Positions 36,972 to 64,000 of a stretch of 64,000 bases of DNA are shown piece after piece (position 1 is the first letter of the stretch; every line of letters starts with the position of its first letter). The translations under genes and the position numbers were made by a program. The notes below the pieces were generated by a model that was given only the letters and a program-made list of their open reading frames with translations, was not told where the DNA came from and ran no database searches. Location of the stretch: the NCBI GenBank assembly GCA_023053685.1, contig JALIGW010000001.1, forward strand, positions 228,092,934 to 228,156,933. The letters run 5' to 3'. The DNA is from Diadophis punctatus similis. Taxonomy: Eukaryota; Chordata; Lepidosauria; Squamata; Dipsadidae.

Positions 36972-38262
36972 ATGATACATGGTCCATACATATGGACCAC
37001 TCAACTTGATCAAGGTAAAACAATAGATGCAATTTACATAGACTTTTGTAAAGCCTTTGATTCAGTTGTACACGACAAACTACTTCTGAAACTAAAATCC
37101 TATGGCATTTCTGGACCCCTACATAATTGGATAACTGCGTTCCTGTCTAACAGACAACAAGTGGTCAAAATAGGAAGTGCCATATCAAATCCTGCTCCTG
37201 TCAACAGCGGTGTCCCTCAAGGCAGTGTTCTAGGACCAACACTCTTCATACTTTACATAAACGATCTTTGTGATCATATTATAAGCAACTGTGTTCTCTT
37301 TGCTGATGATGTTAAACTATTTAACACCACCGACAATGTTGCTACCCTTCAAAAAGACCTTGACCATGTAGCAGAATGGTCAAACAACTGGCAACTTCAA
37401 ATCTCAACCAACAAATGCTCTGTCTTACACATTGGCAAAAAAAATCAGAATACAAAATACAAACTTGGAGGAAACAAACTTGTAGATGACCCTCACTCTG
37501 TCAAAGACCTTGGAGTACTCATATCCAATGACCTAAGTGCTAGAGCCCATTGTAACAACATTGCCAAAAAGGCACTAAGAGTTGTTAATCTAATCTTGCG
37601 TAGCTTCTTCTCTGGCAACATTACATTACTAACCAGAGCATACAAAACATTTGTTAGACCAATTCTGGAATACAGCTCACCTGTCTGGAACCCGCACTGC
37701 ATATCAGACATAAATACAATCAAGAGAGTCCAGAAATATTTCACAAGAAGAGTCCTTCACTCCTCCACTCACAACAAAATACCTTATTCCACCAGACTTG
37801 AAATACTGGGATTAGACAATTTACAACTACGTCGCCTCCGATCTGATCTAAATGTAGTTCATAAAATCATATACCAAAATGTCCTTCCTGTTAATGACTA
37901 CTTCAGCTTCAACCGTAACAATACACGAGCACGTAATAGATTCAAACTAAATGTAAAGCGCTCCAAACTCGACTGCAGAAAATATGACTTCAGCAACAGA
38001 GTGATCAATGCCTGGAATGCACTACCTGACTCTGTGGTTTCTTCCCCAAACCCCAAAAACTTTAACCTTAGACTGACTACAGTCGACCTCTCCTCGTTTC
38101 TAAGAGGTCTGTAAGGGGCGTGCATAAGCGCACCAGCATGCCTACCGTCCCTGTCCTACTGTCCAATTGTCCTCTTTTATCGTTACTTTTTACTTATGTT
38201 TATACAAATTACTACTATACATGTTTGACAAATAAATAAATAAATAAATAAATAAATAAATG
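36972..38262 (+). mobile_element. 5'-truncated CR1/L3-like LINE with intact RT frame
   Basis: A 380-codon frame (36972-38114) runs without a stop from the RT fingers to the natural end RGL. Blocks: YIDFCKAFDSVVHDKLL, GVPQGSVLGPTLFILYINDL, then VLFADDVKLF holding the two catalytic Asp, then thumb and C-terminal LINE stretch (SRVINAWNALPDS near the end). The Phe in FADD replaces the common Tyr. The first 20 or so residues are probably flanking DNA. The 3' end is a short UTR and an (AAAT)n tail at 38229-38262. The absence of decay suggests a young insertion. A second, older copy of the same family starts at 63568. Confidence 0.85.
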
Positions 38263-40899
38263 TTACACAAATTCAGACTATGCGCATTATTTAGAAAGAC
38301 TGAAGAATTTATTTCTTTGCACAGAACGATTGTGGCACAAAATGGAGACATTTTATTTTGAAAGCAGTTTGCAAATCACTTTGCAACCTTCAGCATGTCA
38401 GCAGCTCGTACTGGCTGCCACCATCTTCATTTGTCAGAGGTTAACAACAATACACACAGCTTTGACCCATTTCACTATGCCAACTACATTATTAGGTTAC
38501 AGAAGAATAAACAAAATTTTACATATTACAAATAAAAGGCAATATGCCCTGTTTAACCTCTCCAAAACTGGAGTACCAAATGAAGATTTCCCTAATACAG
38601 GCAAGTGTAAAAATCATACACCAAAACAAAGGGGGCGGGATGGGGGAGAGAGATTGGAAAACTACATCTCTAAGGAAATGATTCTTGGCAGGGCCAGAGA
38701 AGGAATACATAATAAGACAGATTAAAATAGAAACGTTTCATTCTTCATACTTAAATATCTGTCCCAACTACCTGACTACAGGACTAATAGCTCCCTGGCA
38801 ATTCCTATTGGGGAGGGGAGACAGCACTTAAGGTCTTGTTAGAACAGAGTTGAAGGTCTAGCAGGACCAAGAAAAATCCATCTGGTTGGAGCTTATTTAA
38901 TTCTTACAGGTCTACTGTAAAAATGGACATCTCGAACATCAAATAAAGTACCACAGCTTTCCAAATGGGGAAAAACTTACTTTTACCAGCATCTGCAGAA
39001 AATATTAAACAGCTTTAAATTTTTGTAAAAATCACATTAAAAAAAAAAAGCACTTACAGCCAAACAGTGCAGCAGTCTGAACCACCTGACAGGACGTGAG
39101 GATTAAAAAAGTAGAAATACATTTACCAAAGACAACTGTTTCTGTAAAAAGGAACATCTTGTCAGTTTGATCAGAACTGGCTTGATGGCTTACAGAAACA
39201 ATGATCAAGCTACTTCCAGTTTCTGGGATAGTTTTAAGATGACCTTTAAGATGGTTTAAGATAAAAATTGTTCACTTTATATGAGAACAGATACTAAAAG
39301 GGCAGCTGAAGCTGAGAAGACCAGGGATGAAAAGAGGGTGTCAAGAAATGAAAAGCAAATGCTGAAGGGTAAGAAAGGAAAGGACGGAAATATGACAGCT
39401 GCCTTCTCATTTCTGAGAGTGGTGACAGAAAAGGATTAGAAAGCTTTCTTCAACATTAAGATCAACTTTCAGCAGCAGTGGACAACGTAAATTTTCCCTG
39501 TTAGTCTGTTGTACTTTTTTTTTAACTGAACAATACTAAATTTAAGCTTACATTTTATAAGCAATCAGACTCTAGCAATAACTCTAGTCAACCTAGCTAA
39601 AAGCAGATAAAGTGACTCAAAGCAGAAATGTTAGGAGAAAAATCTTTTTAAAAAAACAACCCTAAACCAAAATTGTCCTAGTAGTCAGATGACTTTGACT
39701 ACAGCCATGGTTATATCTTACCTATCCAAGATAAATGGTTGTGGAATTACCTGGGATAATCTGCCCTGGATTTGACACATTATCTTGGTTGACATAATTT
39801 GCCTTAACCACGGCCTACTGAGTAAACCAAAATTAAGAGTTAGACTTCATGCTAAATCACAAACAAAAATGTGACATTAATATATTAAGTGGAGCCAGTG
39901 ATTTACAACAGGAGTTCGTCAGAGGATATTGTGGAATCTGTTTATGGTCTACTAGGCTTTTGTTTTGATTTATTTATGTATGTATGTATTTATTTTAAAT
40001 GAACATTTTAGATTTAGAAGGATCAAAGTGGGGCTGACAAGCATCTTCTGTGGTATAATATTCTTCAGTGCTCCTCCTTTTTTCCTGTAAATACCTAATA
40101 AAATTAGGTTAGGTGCAAAATAAAATGTGAAAGAATGATTCAGTTTTATGGGTGCCAAAATCCAGCTTTTCTTAATGCAGATGATAACATCCAAAAGGAT
40201 GAAACAAATTATGGGAGACAACTGTGTTAAATCACACCAAGCAGAGCCCTAGTTCCTGACTGTGTTTCAGAAATTCTGCTGCAAGGTAACTTAAAACATG
40301 ACAGAGATTCCCCATCACAGTATCTGTAAAAGAACAGCTATCTACTTAGGAGAGGAAGGAGCCAAAGTTTTAGTGTATTATTCTCTTAACTCCCCCAAAT
40401 AAGAGATCCAGCGAAGTCCAAGTGCTGAAGTAAAACCAATGATCATATCAAGAAACAATTGAAAAATGAACAATGTGCAGTTTGCTTCCAAAATATGCAG
40501 TTTGCATCATCCTTAAGACATCCCAGTTGAGCCACTTTAAAAACTTGGGAGACTCAGAAGTTCTACCCACAAGGAAGGAACAAACAAACAAAGAAGAAAC
40601 TCTTAGGTTCCATAGGCAGCATTGTGCACTGGTCTGCCTTATGTATTTTAAGGTCATTTTTGCCTTTAAAAAGTAAAACTTTAGTAAAACTTAATTGGGA
40701 ATCTAACTTATCCCAGGTGAACCTGCAAGTGGCTGCTTACCAGTATCTACAGTAGTAAAAGCCACTGGTGGCACAGAAGCACGGCTAATTGGCAGCAAAC
40801 ACTAAATAGAAGAATTGGACAGTACCAGTAATCTTGAAGAAGAAATAGCCTGGATTTGATTAAGCCTATTTTGTTGACTAATCCATACTTGTCTAGCAG
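38263..40899. other. PIDD1 downstream region, possible 3' UTR in upper part
   Basis: No coding features. The part next to the stop codon (about 39970-40899) could be 3' UTR on the minus strand; the rest is plain AT-rich DNA. Confidence 0.45.
39969..39994 (-). promoter_or_regulatory. Candidate PIDD1 poly(A) signals
   Basis: Two AATAAA hexamers on the minus strand (39994-39989 and 39974-39969) are the first canonical ones I found downstream of the PIDD1 stop. They would give a 3' UTR of about 0.9 kb. The stretch is also a short ATTT/ATGT-rich tract, so chance hexamers are likely. Confidence 0.25.
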
Positions 40900-61979
<21,080 letters not shown>

Positions 61980-63510
61980 CTAGTGTGCCAAGATAGAAGA
62001 GAGGGTGTCTATAAGTTCAACCCCCAGAGACAACCTTAGTCAAGCTCTGCAATATATGGAGCAACAGAAAAGTCTCACTCCAGGGAGCAGAAAAAGGACA
62101 CTAATGACGCAATATAGAAAATGGGATGTGATCATATGGAAGATAGCATACTCTAGCATCAAAAGTGCAGTTGTCCATACGTAAATGCTATAAATTCTCA
62201 CAGACATGCTTCAAAAGGATTTACACCTCACACTAAATGAAAAAGGAATGAATATCCTTTTCCACCCATAACTTGGCCTAGTTCAGCATGCTGCCTGCAA
62301 ACCGCAACATCCACAATCTCTCAAAATGATAGCATGTGTACAATGATATTACCACACAAAGGCTCTCATTATATATTTGCATCCTAGTTATGGCATGCAT
62401 GATGTTGCAACATGCAAGTTATCATTTTGCCCTCTGCTCCCTCACGTGGATGCCCATGCAACAAAGGAAGACGAGCAGCACCATCTGCTCAGTGTATATC
62501 ACAGCCTGACATGGAATGTCACTGCCAAGGTTTAGGGAATTAGCAAAGCAAAGCAGCAGAGATATTTAACAGGGTGATAGTTCATTCTAGGCAATTCGCT
62601 AGATGTTCTAGGGATATGATAGCATCTTGTAACTTATAGTAATTTTTGGAACTCCCAGTAATTTCATAATATTTTGTTTGCAAATAGGCATCCACGTGCT
62701 TAATCGTTCCATATATACCTAAAAGAAAGATGGCCACATGCAAGGTTAAAATAAATACATTTTAGTGGATTTTCTAAAATGGGAGAAGCCAAGTTTCAAC
62801 TCTGTTCTAAACAATTCTCTCTGAATTAGGAAATAATTTATTCTATTACTACAATTCACCTTTGCATAACTGATGGAGAATTACTGGGACACGTGAACAA
62901 GGCCTACACTTACTCAACAACATTCTCCCCTTAATTTCCTAAATTCCAGGTCTCTAATCTGGATTAGTATCTGAGTGGTGGTGGTGGGGAGCCATGTTAT
63001 TGTAAAATCAAAATTCAGCCTAAACCTTTAGTAAGAACCCATCATATGATCCAACTTATTAGCCTATTTAACAAGCAACTAATCCACCACCACAGAGTGC
63101 AACAACCCAATGGAAATAAAGGATGTACAGGCACTCAGAACTCAATCTGTTTGTCTGTCCAAGAAAAAGCTATCGAAAGGATTGAGCTTGAAAATGACTA
63201 AATCCAGCCAGGAGTCCTGGAGAAGAAAAATCATTCTAGAAGGAGAGGAAGATGGGCAATAGCTCAAAATGCTGCTAATTGTTTCAAGTGGAGTTTAGAT
63301 ATGCAGCCTGTTCTCCGCTTCCTAGTGCAGACGTACAGACTCAATCAGAGGGAACAGCAGAATCACACTCAGAGAAGGCAAACATTACTTAATCACATAG
63401 AAGAAAACAACAGTTGTAAAGAGTTTGGAAAGAATTCCAGAAACCGTGCTCTGCATATTTTCTCCTTCTGGTTCATATTAAGTTTGCAATTTGTAGATCT
63501 GCAGACTAAC
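61980..63510. other. PIDD1 intron upstream of first visible exon
   Basis: I looked on the minus strand for the preceding ZU5/leucine-rich exon and found no frame flanked by splice sites that continues the protein. Confidence 0.55.
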
Positions 63511-63566
63511 ATGAACAAGAAAACTATTTTATGAACAAGAAAACTATTTTATGAACAAGAAAACTA
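63511..63566. repeat. 20-bp tandem repeat, 2.8 copies
   Basis: Unit atgaacaagaaaactatttt at 63511, 63531 and (partial) 63551, directly before the LINE fragment. Confidence 0.9.
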
Positions 63567-63567
63567 A

Positions 63568-64000
63568 AAAAAACCTATTCAACACCACAGACAATACTAC
63601 AACCCTTCAAAAAGGCCTTGACTATATATCTGAATGGTCAAACAAGTGGCAACTACCAATCTCAATCAACAAATGCTCAGTTTTACACATTGGCAAAAAT
63701 AATCAAAACACAAAATACAAACGATGATCATGACCTTGATGATGATCCTCACTCAGTAAAGGACCTTGAAGTACTCATCTCTAACGATCTAAGTGCCAGA
63801 GCCCACTGCAACAACATAGCTAAGAAGGCATTAAGAGTGGTTAACCTAATCTTGCATAGCTTCTTCTCTGGTAACATTGTACTCTTAACTAGAGCGTACA
63901 AAACATTTGCTAGACCGATTCTTGAATACAGCTCATCTGTCTGGAACTCACACTACATATCAGACATTAACACAATTGAGAATGTCCAGAGATACTTCAC
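63568..64000 (+). mobile_element. CR1/L3-like LINE fragment, runs off window
   Basis: The DNA matches the 37317-37750 part of the LINE at 36972 closely (for example aacaaatgctc, acacattggcaaaaa, gacctaagtgccagagcc-like blocks). It has small indels: an inserted tgatcatgaccttgatga near 63725 disturbs the frame. It begins just after a 20-bp tandem repeat and continues past 64000. Confidence 0.85.

Overview
This window is vertebrate nuclear DNA, almost certainly from a squamate reptile and probably a snake (inference). The repeat content points that way: CR1, L2 and L1 LINE fragments, a Sauria-type tRNA SINE with the box 'gtggcgcagtggtt', many short hAT-type elements, two DIRS retrotransposons and very long simple repeats. 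There are no bacterial-style operons and most open frames are chance or repeat-derived.

The one host protein gene I can prove is PIDD1 (p53-induced death domain protein 1), on the minus strand. Its ten 3'-most coding exons lie between 61979 and 40900. They join in phase at every junction and give 510 residues plus a stop: the end of the first ZU5 region, the second ZU5, the UPA region and the C-terminal death domain. Both self-cleavage motifs (His-Phe-Ser) are present, 142 residues apart, as in human PIDD1 (Ser446 and Ser588). The leucine-rich-repeat half must lie beyond 64000.

Lower in the window, a CpG-rich block at about 29690-30450 carries a good minus-strand splice donor at 30088/30087. 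It looks like the promoter and non-coding first exon of the next gene downstream of PIDD1. By vertebrate gene order that would be SLC25A22, but I found no SLC25A22 coding exon. The rest of 1-29.6 kb would then be its first intron or intergenic DNA.

The remainder is repeats. (a) A DIRS element on the minus strand (9.93-13.35 kb) keeps gag-like, RT and the start of RNase H. It is split by a poly-A retroinsertion with a target duplication. (b) A second DIRS element on the plus strand (50.98-53.60 kb), in a PIDD1 intron, keeps RNase H, the tyrosine recombinase, inverted terminal repeats and the internal complementary region, but has lost gag and RT. (c) At least four families of short hAT elements have 8-bp target duplications readable by eye. 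Several are nested in other repeats or inserted back-to-back. (d) TA-flanked Tc1/mariner-like short elements are present, with a mariner remnant folded into an inverted duplication. (e) A 5'-truncated LINE carries an unbroken 380-codon RT frame. (f) A 700-bp compound microsatellite surrounds a perfect 26-bp inverted repeat.

No CRISPR array, rRNA, functional tRNA or novel defence-type system was seen. Family names for repeats rest on resemblance and structure, not on a database search. Coordinates were read by eye and may be off by a base or two outside the PIDD1 exons.
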